Shown here: piece after piece, positions 22,545 through 34,509 of the stretch
Layout: each line of letters begins with the position of its first letter
Position numbering within the stretch: the stretch's first letter is position 1
Source of the DNA: Rhizophlyctis rosea
Taxonomy: Eukaryota > Chytridiomycota > Chytridiomycetes > Rhizophlyctidales > Rhizophlyctidaceae
NCBI GenBank assembly: GCA_027596075.1
Contig: JADGJC010000134.1
Span: 41,532 to 105,531 of the forward strand
Direction: 5' to 3'
Length of the DNA: 64,000 nt
Notes under the pieces: model-generated
What the model was told of the DNA's origin: nothing
Database searches by the model: none
What the model saw: only the letters and a program-made list of their open reading frames with translations
Position numbers and translations under genes: made by a program

Positions 22545-22985
22545 TCACCCACCCACCGGAACGGCCAGAGTGAGTTGGAACCAGCCACTTGTTGAGGCTG
22601 GTACCTTGCCTTATGCCACATGGCTAAGCCACAGTGGTCGGAGTCTGCCCTGCCTGCAGTGGTGCAAGTCTTGGTTGGGGTTGGCAAAAGTTGTTAAGTC
22701 TCCCTCCATAGTCATTTGGTTGCGGTCTCATTAGCTAAAATGGTGGGTATCCATCACAGATGGACGGGCGCTATGTGGGCAGAGGGCGTTGTCTGATAGA
22801 TAGCAGGGGAGACCGCTGACGGATGGTAGCGTTCGATGATGGATGGATGGACCTGCAGAAAGGATGGATGGATGGATGGACAGCATGGCATGGAAGTGCA
22901 TTTACAATTTGGCAATCACTGACTCTACCATCCTCAAATTTACAATGATGGATGGATGGATTTGGAGAAGGATGGATGGATTAAC
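22545..22985 (+). repeat. diverged dispersed repeat, copy 1, ending in (GGAT)n
   Basis: It shares ordered blocks with 25050-25355: CCACCGGAAC, CACATxGCTAAGCC, CATTTGGTxxCGGTCT, ATGGTGGGTATC and AGGGGAGACxGCTG, ending in a GGATGGAT microsatellite. The copies are diverged, with indels between the blocks. They are in the same orientation. No coding frame is consistent between them. Confidence 0.6.
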
Positions 22986-23204
22986 AGATAGATAGCATAG
23001 ACATGGGGAGTGCTCATCAGCATCTCGTCAATATCCGTTCGTTGTTCGTGCAGTGGTGGAAGCTCAACCCTCATACATTTGCTTAGATGAATCACTGAAT
23101 GTACTATGTTTCCATATTGTGAACTGAACTTTCATATTTTTATATCGATTATGCCTTGATTGTAAAACCCCTCGATTTGATTTCCGCACTGCTAATATTT
23201 GATA

Positions 23205-24860
23205 CTAAACATCGACAATGTTGAGTTCTTCGTCCATATCACCTTCAGCATCACTACACCCACCATCGGTCAGTCTATTGAACGCCCCTTCCAATATCGT
23301 GGCCCTCGCCCTGATTGCGCTATCTTCTCTGTTATATGTGTGGCAGTTATGGAACACCTGTCGCACGTCGATGACGAAATCCCTCATGCCGATGTATGAA
23401 GAAGCCGCAAGGTTGTCTTGAATCTGTTGAAAGCACATGGGGCGGGTTACCATCTCATAATATTGCGGGGCGTATCGTTCGCGAACAGGCAGTATGAAGG
23501 GTTCCGCAAGAGGGTGGCAAATCAAGTGATTTAGGATGGTCCTCATTCGCATCGTTGTGGCCTGTTCAATTTAATCAGCAGGTGGCAGACAATCAACCAG
23601 CTCGCCGGAGGGAATACACTTACCATATGCACATTCTCCTCACTCTGGCCCTCATCTCCTTCCCAAACCTCATCTCTATCCACCCTTGTCTCTCCATCTA
23701 TGCTGCCCCCCGCATCCTGACGGATGTCCCCACCATCACTTCCAAACCCGAAGTCCTCCCCTTGCCACCACTTTACAATCAGCTCGAAGAGCTTCTCTAG
23801 AGCTATGCAGTCTCTATCTGCTTAATAAAACTTCAAGTCAGCGTGGGGGAATAGATACTTGGAAAGGTGTTCCAGTTTGATGGTGGGAAAGACGAATTTA
23901 CAAGGGTCCGTTTCGTTCGCGGCGGTCTCAAGGGCGATAGGTCGAGTGCGGGTGGGCCAGATAGATCGGACGACGGGCAATAGGTTGAAAAATTGGAAAT
24001 TTGGGGGTAGAGGATCACCATGCATCTTCTGAAATAGCTGCCTATCAATATCGTTGAGCGAATAATGGACGAATGTGTTGTTCTGTTGCTGGTATCTGTC
24101 CACGATGGCTTCGGCGACTTCAGCAGGGTCATGTCCCGTCGACGACAAGGGCTTCAGATTGCGAAGATGTGGTTTCTTCCCTCTCGTCTTCCATCCGATC
24201 TGGAAAAGCTGACTGTCCCTGACTGATTGCCCAGCGCGTGCAGGCAAGAATTCTGTGTCTAAGAAAATGATGGTCCGCGAACTATCTAGCAAATCCTCAA
24301 ATGCCTTCCCAGCAGAAGTCGCACCAAGCCTTGTCAGGAGAATGTCCCTATTTTCTTCGAGATGCTGACGGTAAGGTATGGGGGGTTCGAAGGGTATCTT
24401 ATATGTATCTTTCCGGTGTGCGGTGAGGAGGTGCTTTGAGCAGAAGTGGTATACGCCGTACTGGGAAAGCCCATCTCTGATCCGACAACAACGGCACTTC
24501 TTTCCTTCCCGCGATAATTTCTTCACGGTCTCAAAGGCGCGTCGCCGAGCTTCTTGACCTTTTGCCGACCTGGAATATCTTTGACGAGCTTGTTGACATT
24601 TTGCTGACTGGTCATAGTTTCTATGTCGTTTACGACTATTATCCGACGTCCGATAAATTTTCTGGTACTCTTTCTGGTACTCTTTCTGGTATGATGTGTA
24701 ACTCGCGGACTTTCTGTACTGTTTGATGTAGGATTGATATTTTGACGATTGGTAATACTGTTTCATATAGAGTCTGCGTTGTTCGGGATCTGTTCAACCA
24801 GCGAGCTTAGTTATAACAATCAAATTCGATACATGGTGGACAATAGCTACCTTTGTGCAT
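23205..24860 (-). CDS. DEDDh exonuclease-like/bromodomain fusion with an in-frame stop
   Basis: Exons 24851-24860, 23624-24789 and 23205-23561 join in one frame (510 sense codons around one TAA at codon 326, 23822-23824). The N-terminal 80 residues are Tyr/Gln/Lys/Ser-rich with YQKEYQKEYQK repeats, then a small Cys/His cluster (CRCC, CSKH). Residues about 177-340 resemble a DEDDh 3'-5' exonuclease: FLDTEF (Exo I, Asp181 and Glu183), HYSLNDID (Exo II) and ADRDCIAL (Exo III Asp). In Exo III the expected His-Gln pair reads Tyr-stop. The C-terminal 100 residues are a bromodomain: RPMCFQQIQDNL, and NCHTYNRE with the Asn that contacts acetyl-lysine. The stop could be a real break, with the upstream part making a truncated enzyme, or be removed by splicing 84 nt (23813-23896, GTAAAT to GCAG), which keeps frame but deletes the Exo III region. 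Confidence 0.7.
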
Positions 24861-25049
24861 TTTGACGTCAAGAAGAGTAGGAGAAGAGCTTAGAAGAGAA
24901 GGCCAATTGAGAAAGTATGGGACTTCCACGTTGCGCGTGGCAGAAGGTGGTGGGTGGAGCAAGAATGAGGTGCACTGTCACTGTTTAGCTGTTTGGGTCA
25001 GTGACATCAGTCAGTGGTGTTGAGCAGTTTGTGCTCATCGCACTCATCG

Positions 25050-25355
25050 CGTGGTTTCCGGGTTGCGTAAGCAACATCCCACCGGAACTTGCCGGCGCCA
25101 CATTGCTAAGCCGCAACTTGGAACGGATTGGTGTGCTGCTCACCCACCAAGTCCTTGACAGTGGTGACGAAGACTGAACCCTCCTTCCCATTCAGCCATT
25201 TGGTACGGTCTTGATAACAAAGATGGTGGGTATCAAGATGGATGGGTGGGAGTAACATGGGAGAGGATGCCTCTTGATAGATTGAGGGGAGACTGCTGTC
25301 GGATGACGAGAAGGAGGGGATGGATGGACGGATGGATGGATATGTATGTGGTCGG
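25050..25355 (+). repeat. diverged dispersed repeat, copy 2
   Basis: Shares ordered blocks with 22545-22985 in the same orientation, again ending in a GGATGGAT tract (about 25315-25345). It occupies the promoter-side region of RPL11. Confidence 0.6.
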
Positions 25356-25513
25356 GAGGGGGACATGTATAACGAATGGGGTTGCGCTCACATTGGTCTG
25401 TGGAAGTGTCCGACCAGTCACGACCACAGTTATTCTGGGACCAGAAACGTCATGCTTAGGAGACATCCTGACAGTCGCTCTTACAACTACTAACCACAAT
25501 ATTCCTTGTTTAG

Positions 25514-26368
25514 ACCGATTCCGGCGCAGACAAGTCCAACCCCATGCGCGAGCTTAAGCTCGAGAAGCTCTGCCTCAACATCTCTGTTGGAGAGAGTGGT
25601 AGGTTGCGCAACTAACTGTAAAATCGTCCGTTTTTTAGCGAGAAACTCAGACTACTATTTCCAGGTGACAGGCTCACCCGTGCCGCCAAGGTGCTCGAAC
25701 AGCTCACCGGCCAACAGCCCGTTCAATCCAAAGCCCGTTACACCGTCCGCCAATTCTCCATCCGTCGTAACGAAAAGATCGCCGTCCACTGCACCGTCCG
25801 TGGGCCTAAGGCCGAGGAAATCTTGGAGCGTGGCTTGAAGGTCAAGGAGTACGAGTTGAAGAAGTCCAACTTTTCCGAGACTGGTAACTTCGGTTTCGGT
25901 ATCACCGAGCACATCGACTTGGGTATTAAGTACGACCCCTCCATTGGTATTTACGGTATGTATCTCCGCGGTTGAATGATTCTTTTTTGTTTAGGGGATG
26001 GAGGAGCACGATCAAGATTAGGGGAGGAAATGGGAGGGGGGAGGAAATGGGAGGGGATGGAATGGGATGGGCCGAAGTGGAATGAGTCGGCGGCGTGGGT
26101 CGTCACCTAGAATGAATGGCTGACTGATTTCGTTGCTGGATAGGTATGGACTTCTACGTCGTCATGGGCCGTCCCGGCTACCGCATCACCCGTAAGAAGC
26201 ACAAGGGTGGCCGTGTCGGTTCTCCCCACCGTGTTACCAAGGACGACACCATTGCGTGGTTCAAGAAGAGGGTACGTATCACTCTTTTGTCCCGTTTCAT
26301 TCCCGAAAGCTTCCTCAATCTCACATGCTTGTGCCCCACAGTTCGATGCTATCGTTCTCAACAAATAA
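25514..26368 (+). CDS. RPL11: 60S ribosomal protein L11 (uL5)
   Basis: Exons 25514-25598, 25665-25955, 26144-26271 and 26342-26368 give 176 residues, full length but for the initiator. It matches uL5 strongly: [76 protein letters not shown] and FYVVMGRPG. uL5 binds 5S rRNA in the central protuberance and, as part of the 5S particle, joins pre-60S assembly. The exon at 25514 begins in phase 0 after a TTTAG acceptor, so a short upstream coding exon of 3n bases is needed; the only ATG immediately followed by a donor that I found is 25223 (ATG then GTGGGT), giving a 3-nt coding exon inside the repeat. That start is a guess. Stop TAA. Confidence 0.95.
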
Positions 26369-29300
26369 GCGTGCCCATCATATCATCCATTCTTCTCTCT
26401 CATTTCCCGTTTTCCCTAAAACCCGCAATTTGTCTAACCGACGGTGTAATTAGCTTGTGTCATGGGCGGATGCTGCGGCTTTTAATATATGGAGGCGTTG
26501 CATCTTTTAATGCAGTCTTTCTGTTGTTGTTTTGGTGGTGCGATGAGGGGAATCTCCTGGTGGATGGACGGATTTCTTGGATTTTGGCGTTGAATTGAAG
26601 GGACGGTGGCGGGGATTGCTGTGTGATGCATGAATGGATGAAAAGGGAAGTGGACTATGGAGTCTTGCATCTCGTCAGAACTTGGGCTGATGAGAATGCC
26701 GACGAACTTGCACGTTCTTCATCTGCTTGACGGCCTGGTTCTTTGGGTATTTTTGGTCTCATCCGTTTTTGCTGACGGGCAACTGATGGGTGTGCATCAG
26801 GACAAATGGGTCTAAAAAGATAGCCAAGTTTTGTCGTTTGAAAGGTGACACGTTTTGGAGTGTCCAATTTCCCATACCTTGATCCTTTTTCTCTCGTTCC
26901 CAATGTTATTTTTTGTTTTGTTGACAGCGATGAGAGCCTCAGCCCCTTCAAAGCCCGATGCCGTCTCTCTACAGCCAATGTGCACTGACTGTTTGCATGT
27001 CAAATTTTTCGAGCCAGCCCGGCGAAAAATTAACCGACGGCGCCATTCGTTGCGTGGACACGGTTGGGTCATCCCACCGTCTCTGGTTCAACAGAGGCGG
27101 TGCCGTTATTGATCCACATACTTCTGCTGCAATGGCGATTAGTGCTGTGGATGGAGATCGAGGACAGCGGATGAGCTGGGGAAGCCTTAGAAACAAGAAA
27201 AGGAAATGACGTCCTCTACAGTCGCCTACAGGACTCGTTCACTTGACTCGACATGGAGGTGCCTGACCCGTTTGTTGCGCTTGGAAAGCTTGTACGGTTT
27301 ATACCATTTCCAAGTCACCAAAATTCGGAAGGACTATGTCGACGTATTTTGCCGTGCGTCAAGAAAGAAGAACTTTTGCGTGAAAGGGGAGATTTGGACG
27401 TGGGCGTTGTGACCATTATTTCATGCATTGCTTACAGATTGACATAACACATGCTAGTAGGGTCATCCCAAAGGCGCGTGCTCCTTTCCATGATCGTACC
27501 TTAGTTCGTTTCTGTCTGTCGTTGAGTTGGGTAGAGATCAAGATTTGCCAAGCGCTCTGCGGATGTTCGAATGTGGACACGCTTGAGGATCGGGATTCCA
27601 TCTCCTAAGATACCTTTTTTCCCGGGTCCTAAATGTAGTGAATCAAGATCGAGTCAGATGCTGCGTTGATGTTGTGACACATGATTTTGGTTTCTGACTC
27701 CTGGAAAGCGTGACCTCTTTTGATGATTGGTCATTGGAGTTGCCCTGTGTTCGACAATGGGTCACATCAGACGTGCACTTGGACCTCCGAACGGCAGCAT
27801 CCACCCTCCCACCGAACAATGGAAGGAGTATGGAAACAAGTGTTCCTGGATTACGGAATCCGGGCCAGGAATCGGGATGGGGCCCCCGGGGCCCGCAGCC
27901 TTAGTGCCCGATGACCATTATTGACAACAAAATGCAGAACTTTCATTGATTGAAATCCTTTGTCGTGCGGGCACTTGACGTCAATGTTTTTCCCACGTTT
28001 CCCCATTCCAGCTCTTCCATCTACGCTCAAGGCTTCTGCACAGAAAAGCAGCATCCTAAGTCGAGTGCATGTATCAGATGTGTGCTGTGCTGGACACATA
28101 TTGCTGCCATTCTAACTCATTCCCCATCACTGACTGCAAATACAAGTGCTTGCCAATCATATCCTCTTTCAGCTAACACGATTGAGCCAAGCATAAAGAA
28201 TTGCTCAAGAAGAGAGCTATGGGTCTAGTCAGCTAAATTATGGATGGTCGGTTTCTTGATGGGCCCCACGAACCCCAGACAGTTTGTGGAGTAATGCTCG
28301 TAGAGAGTCAGGGTCAGCGTATCTTGCAGAAATGACAAGGTATGCAAGGGCAACCAAACATTCTCAATCTGCTCCACTCTGTCGATTTTGTGGTTTCAAA
28401 ATGAGTATCTGTCGGCATCAAGGTGACACCGCCCATTTATGTCGGCGCGTTCGTTTGACGTAAGATCTGTTGATTCGAGCAGTAATGGAGCGTATGTGAT
28501 CTGTCTAACGGCGACATTTTTTTTGATTCGTAAGTTCACCCCTCTGGGTGCTAACTTTGAAGTAAACATATGCGACAAATTGATTCAATGACATCCTCCA
28601 GAACGGGTCTCTTTCAAAATGTTTTGAATCATGGAGAGTGATAACAATTTTGGAGCAAACACCATATATAATGAACCATGGAATCGCCGAACGGAATCGC
28701 ATCTGGCCACCACGGCATTCATGGCATGGGGCTGACTGGGGTCTCAATCGATGCGGTTGGAGGTGTGGATGAAAAGTCCCGTACGCACGCCAAGGCTTCA
28801 AAGCAAAGGCATGATGTAATGTTATGAGATCGTATGCGTGGTAGCAAACGAGAAAAGCAAAAAAGGGAAATCTTCTATGTTTGACCCGAGTAGTCGGTGG
28901 AATTGTCCACCAACACTTGCAAAACTAACGCACAAGCTTACCGTAATTCTGCAGTAGCATACCAAAGTGACTGAATCTGCCACCCAACGAACCGAAAATG
29001 GCTTTGCGGAACAGATGATACAGGGAGGTAGATGGTGAATGCACATGTATAGCAATTACATTCAGCAGAGGCTTCTCAGTTGATGTCCTCACCAATGCAA
29101 TATTGATATTTTGAGATATTGATCACGTTTATTTGCTGCTCGCGACATTTTGGATCCCGAAGCGTCGAGGATATCAAACCCGCACTCGCCATAACCAAAA
29201 ATCCATTTTTGATCATGATGATTGACTACGACAACCCCATGAGACCGCCCGATTGTTCATCAAAGGCGTTCTCCCTGACAGCTTAGAACTTGATCCACAT

Positions 29301-30883
29301 CATAAGGTTTGCTATGATAGAATCCACCATGGCGGTGACGAAGCAGCAGTGGATGCGAATCGACAACGTAGAATAAAAAGATACAACTGACTCAACTGTC
29401 AAACCACAGCTCACAGCACTCGCTTCGCTCGGAGCAAAAAAGAGCGCGTGGTGGTGTTGCATTCAAGCAGGTTTGATTATCTCTGAAAAGCCATTGACAG
29501 TATGTAAGTGGCATGTCCTGCGCAAGAAACTAAAAAAATGACTCACAAATATGCGGCAAGGGCAAGCTCGGATATCTATGGTTGGCCACCAACTTCCAGA
29601 ACTTCCATGCAAGACTTAGGCACATCGATATTATGCTGTATCGCTTCAAAGGTCTCAGGTATGCCGCTCCCCATCTCCTTGAATGTCGTCTGTCCATTCT
29701 ACGTATGATTGCAACCACAAAAGCTCTGAATCCGCTCAAGAGTGTGTGTGAAACTCTGTCAACGGAATGCACAGGATGAGGGAATGCTCCGGTTTGCCTT
29801 TTTTGTGTCCACTATCTTTGAGGCTCCATGGTCAAGTCATGTACAGCCTTATTAGCTTATTTCCTGATTTCAATTTGAACGGACATGAACAGTCGGCCCG
29901 TTGATAGTTGGTGCCGAATCCAGTGAAGCGAGCATCGAACGAATCATTGATTGTATGCACGGGCTCGCCTGGACCGGGAAGGTTGTCCGCAATAGCATTG
30001 CCAACCGAAACGCACTACTTTTTACACAGCGCATTCGACACTTTCCGCGCAAAGACAAATAAACGTACACAATTGCCAGTTCTACCCGACGGACTCCGCT
30101 TGCGTTTTGTGACAGGTCCGGTCAAATGAGTGCGGCATGACATTGGCGACAGCTTCGCTGGGATGTCCCTGTTTCTGAAAGCTACCGATGGGCACACAGG
30201 AAAAGGATGGATAGGTGGAAAATCGTCGCCAGTGGAAGTTGAATGAGGATCTAATAGGAGTTTCAGAGATCAAGGGGACCTTGCGCGGGTGCCTTGCGTC
30301 TAACGGACTATTTTGCAGCATGAAAGGTCCATGGATAAAACCCCCCCTCTGCAGCAATCGCAAAACCTCAAGGAGGATCATCATTGCAAACCATGCTATG
30401 GGTGGATGTATGAGAACGGTAAAAAGGGATCCAGTCCTGCTTGCCCCCGTACCACCCATAGTCTTTGAGGTAAGATGATGCGTGACTACATGTTGCGCTC
30501 GAGCTCTCCATATTCTATATCGCAGAATACCAGGAGATTCCACAAATCGATCGCCTCAACCCCACAAGAAATCAGCAAAAGGAAGAGGCCATCATGCCGC
30601 AAATAAACATTTCCAAATTAACATTTGGTGCAACAAACTAGACTTTCCCCAAGCACGTAATGCCCCGATTGACTACTCAAGTCAAGCCCAATTTCCAAGT
30701 AGACACACCGGGGTTGCAATCTCAGACAACGTGCAGTCATTTCAAAGCTGTCATTTCTTTGCTTTTGGACGGGAAGGGAATTGTCTTGAAATGCAATGCA
30801 TCTTGGTGTCAACAAGTTGTTGCCTTGTATATTGCCCTATGCGTTGCCTTATGGACGCATAGAAATATCGCCGAGCCATCACA
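26369..30883. other. gene-poor region
   Basis: 4.5 kb without a supportable gene. Many 60-150 codon frames exist on both strands, among them 30082-30543 minus (153 codons, with a hydrophobic stretch) and 27253-27447 plus, but none shows a domain or joins to a neighbour at good splice sites. Intergenic or heavily decayed DNA. Confidence 0.4.
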
Positions 30884-31927
30884 TTAAGCAGCCACCACCT
30901 TCCCAGCACTCCTCGCATTCTCAATCTCAACCTCCGGAATATGCAAACCCCCTTCCGGCCTCCCCTGTCCCTGCCCACTATACCCCTTCAATCTCCTCCC
31001 CTGCCACCGTTTGTAAACAAAAAACGCCACCGCCACCAACACCACCACCACCGCAACCGTCACGCCGATCGCAATTGATCTCGTCTTGCTTTGATCGCTG
31101 GCGGTTTCGACGGGTTGGGGTGTGCTAGCCATGGGAGTGGTGCTTTGTGTCGCGGTTGGGATCGTGGTGTTGGATGAGTTGGTAGTGTTCGAAGATGGAG
31201 TACCGGCAGCGAGAAGGGTGGAGAGTGAACCGCAGGAGGTGAAGTTTGTGCTGAAGGGTGGGGTGGCGTTGAAGAAGGAGTTGCAGGTTGCCATTGGGTA
31301 GGAGGAAATGGGTTGGCAGGATGAACATGTGGAATCGCTGAAAGTTGAAACGTGAGCAACTCGGTCAGCGATACGGTTCTCGTATGCGGTGGACGTCTTT
31401 TTTTCTTACCTGCACCCGACAAACTGCACACCTCCACTCCCACACCCAACCTTCCACCAATTCTGCTCAACCAGGTAGGACGCCACACATGCGTTTGCGG
31501 CGTAGATTGTCCTACGATCGTTTGTTGAAGGTGTCGCAGTGGAACAATTCACGGTTGTATATCCCGTCTGCGAGAGGTAGTCTCCATTAGCAGACGTTGC
31601 TGGCAGACTGTTGCCATTGACCGGGTTGAGAAGATCGGCGGATGTATGAGAGACGGAACAATCAGTTCGATTTGACTGGATGCCATTGGTTTGACACGTC
31701 TGTACGGCATTAGCGGGACATGAACCTAGTTGCTGGATGTGGGTTGCGAATGGGCCTGCAAAAACAATTGGTCACTCTCCCAAATCGCACCGAACGTAGG
31801 AATCCTCCTCATGGTGGAGGAACTCACCAGTGCAATCAGGCGTGGAATAAATGGTGACTGTGAAGGCGTTACATACTGATGCTGTCGTCAGCACAGACGC
31901 GATAACACAGGAAAGAAGCAGCCGCAT
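30884..31927 (-). CDS. secreted type I membrane glycoprotein, Cys-rich
   Basis: Exons 31828-31927, 31410-31755 and 30884-31337 join in frame to 299 residues. Residues 1-21 are a signal peptide (MRLLLSCVIASVLTTASVCNA). The ectodomain has about twelve Cys and several N-glycosylation sites, then a Ser/Thr-rich stalk with NTTNSSNTT and TQSTTP. A single membrane span (IAIGVTVAVVVVLVAVAFFVY) lies near residues 235-257, followed by a 40-residue basic-then-acidic cytosolic tail. Architecture is that of a cell-surface sensor or adhesin-like protein; no known ectodomain family is recognised. Introns are 72 nt (31756-31827) and 72 nt (31338-31409), with donors GTGAGT and GTAAGA. Confidence 0.8.
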
Positions 31928-33956
31928 GGTTGACGATGATTTGAGTTTGAAAAAGTGAGGATTGTGAGGGGAGGAAACGAAGAGTTCCGTATCATTTACA
32001 TGTTTTCCGCTCCATCTGCGCATCTGGATGCATCCAAATCCGTCATATCAAATCCCTTCAGCCCTTCATGCATTCTGCTGGTTCCACATTTCTGTGTTTC
32101 TGTGTTCCCATTCGGAGGGGCGTGGCTGTCATCGGTAACACCTTCTTGTCCGAATCTGCGCCCAGCCTCCGAAAAACCCTTAGATTCAGGGTCCCGGTTG
32201 GGCAGTCATAATTACCGACGGACGACGCGGAACAAGCCCATGATGCCGCGAGGATAGTTCTCTTATTGTGAAAATCTATCACCTACAAGTAGTATAGTGA
32301 ACCAAGAACATCCCTGAATGCGGGTAAAGTTGAATTCATTGGCCAATGAGTGTAATTATAATCTCCAAGATTTTGTAGTCCGTTGCCCATTCCACCCACC
32401 TCAAATGCCACGTTCCGCCTGATACACGAATTCTGGTCGACGTGAATGCTGTGTCGCATGCAAATGCCAGAAGGTGCTCTCTCCTTTTTGGCAGTCAAGT
32501 TTTGATTATCCAACATTGAGAGTGGTGAGATGCCAATTCGGTGATAAGTCTAAGAGGCCAAAAAAGTGAGTATGCATGATGGCTCGAAAGTGAAGTGGGT
32601 CAACCTTTTTATATTGTATTGTAAGACTCCATACCGTTAAGCCTTCTGAACCAACCATCTGTGCTGTCATTACCATATGATTCTGGCTGCTTGATTTCTG
32701 AAATCTGAAGATTATGTAGACATGTCTCGAGCGATGCAAAGCACAATACTCTACTTCAGGTGAAGACACAGCAGAATGCTTCGCCGGTAACCTGGGCACT
32801 GGGACGGCAAGCCTGAACAGACGTCATGTCATCATTTCTTTTGAGGTTACGATGGTGATTCAGCCACCGTCTTGAAATTCCAAAATTCTCCGATTGGGAT
32901 TTTTCATGGGGAAAAAAAACAGCAAATCCAGCGACCGCACTTAATGATGGTGTGTAGGTGTCAGGGCAACCTTACCAAATCTAGGTAAAAGTATATTTGG
33001 TGATTGAACGGCGCCCAGGTAAGACTGATAGCATACCACACCACTTGGCATGCTAGCAGGAAAAATACAACATTCAGTCCACACGCAGTCCACAGATCTG
33101 CCGAAACGACCTCAATTGCTTCCACATGGCGCCAGGACATCACCCTGTCCCCCCCCCCGGTATTAGTTGATGTATTGTGGAAATGGAAGTATTAATTTCG
33201 AACATCGATTGTAGAACTTGGCTTGTGGGCATGACTTCCGTGAGGTTATTATTAGATCTGCATTGGAGTCCTTTTTTGTCTGTCCGTGCGCGTGGAGGAA
33301 AAAAGGTTTGCGAGAAACAGATGGGGTCATCGTAGCTTTGCGACTCTGTGGTGGAGAGCATACTCAATCTGGATCTATGACCATTGGATGACGGACCGGA
33401 GATGCCAATTTGGTATGTCTATCGGTGGTTGACAGTAAAGCGACGCACGCCCGGACTTGCTAAGATATCGTCAACATCAACCGCAATTGAAGGCCAAGCA
33501 CAGCACTCGGACTCTCGGTGCCCCAAATCGATGTGCAGGGATGCAGATTAATCAATCAGCACCGCGATCATTCTTGAAGGGTCTTCAAAATCTTTTCCTG
33601 CATTATGGGTACATTGTAGTATTTCATCCCTAACGATATTCTCTTGCAGAGACTGTAGCACCTAAAACAGATCCCCATCCAAGTGTTTTAGTCCTTTTTG
33701 CAAACGTTCGGCAAGGGCGAGCAACATCTTCGCTTCAAGGTTGATAGAGTATATCAGTTTTGAAAATGCACCCAACATGTCAACGCAAAACGATCGAAAC
33801 GCTGCAAGACTCTTCACCTAGCATAGTGCACGATGAACTATAAGTTGGAAAAAGGGTTGCTCTGGCAATTGCTGTTCAATGGTGTTGCAGCCAAATCAAG
33901 AGAACTATCCTCACCGTTTTGAAAGCTTGTTCACCCGTTTGGAAATTCGTCACTGC
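31928..33956. other. intergenic
   Basis: About 2 kb with only short frames on both strands. No domain, repeat family or RNA gene is evident. A short C-run (about 33148-33157) is present. Confidence 0.45.
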
Positions 33957-34509
33957 CTACAATGATCCATGATCATGCAGTGACACCCTATCAGGAAACT
34001 TGACTTCAATTTTCCAGGCATGGCGAATGAGTTGCGTGATAGCGTCATAGAAGGCACTGAACACGCCATCATCAGTATCACCTTCAAGTATTTCGTGAAG
34101 AAGTGACTCAAATAGATGACTTCGGACCGTTCTCCCTTTTTGGACATGTCGAATAATGATTACCTCTTCGTCATCCGCAGTAGCGCAGCACGTTGGTGCA
34201 GGGCTCTAGCAGGTTTGGTCAGTATGACGATCGAGTCAAAAAAATAGTACCAAGAGTGCACAACATTAGATTTCCAAAGGTGGTCGCTGACCTTTGGGGC
34301 GTGGTGATCTTGCTGATTGTGAATGCTCATGGTCATAGCAGATTCTGCCACATGATCCTGGTATGGTGAGTCGTGGCATAGCTTTTCAGGCTGCAAGCAA
34401 AGCAACCCCGCCCAGCCTTCGGAGCACAATCGTCGGATTTCATCGGCGCCGAGTCGAGCTCCATGAGTGTCATGAAAATAATGTGCTGGAGGCAACCCCG
34501 GATATTGGA
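33957..34509 (-). CDS. unknown protein, 3' part of a spliced gene
   Basis: Exons 34292-34509 and 33957-34205 join in frame across an 86-nt intron (GTCAGC to TGCTAG) and give 155 residues that look selected: YPGLPPAHYFHDTHGARLGA, then HLFESLLHEILEGDTDDGVF and DAITQLIRHAWKIEVKFPD, ending at TAG. The upstream acceptor (TTGCAG at 34510-34512) is good, but the obvious exon before it (ending NEV at 34570) is in the wrong phase, so the N-terminus is unresolved or broken. Mixed helix and strand, soluble. Family not recognised. Confidence 0.45.

Noticed and set aside
23822..23824. An altered genetic code in which TAA is read as Gln
   Set aside because: RPL17 and RPL11 end with TAA at exactly the expected C-terminus, RPT6 with TAG and MDM34 with TGA, so all three stops work normally here.
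30082..30543. A 153-codon minus frame with GASRTG, considered as a phosphatase fragment
   Set aside because: The catalytic Cys and the surrounding phosphatase motifs are missing.
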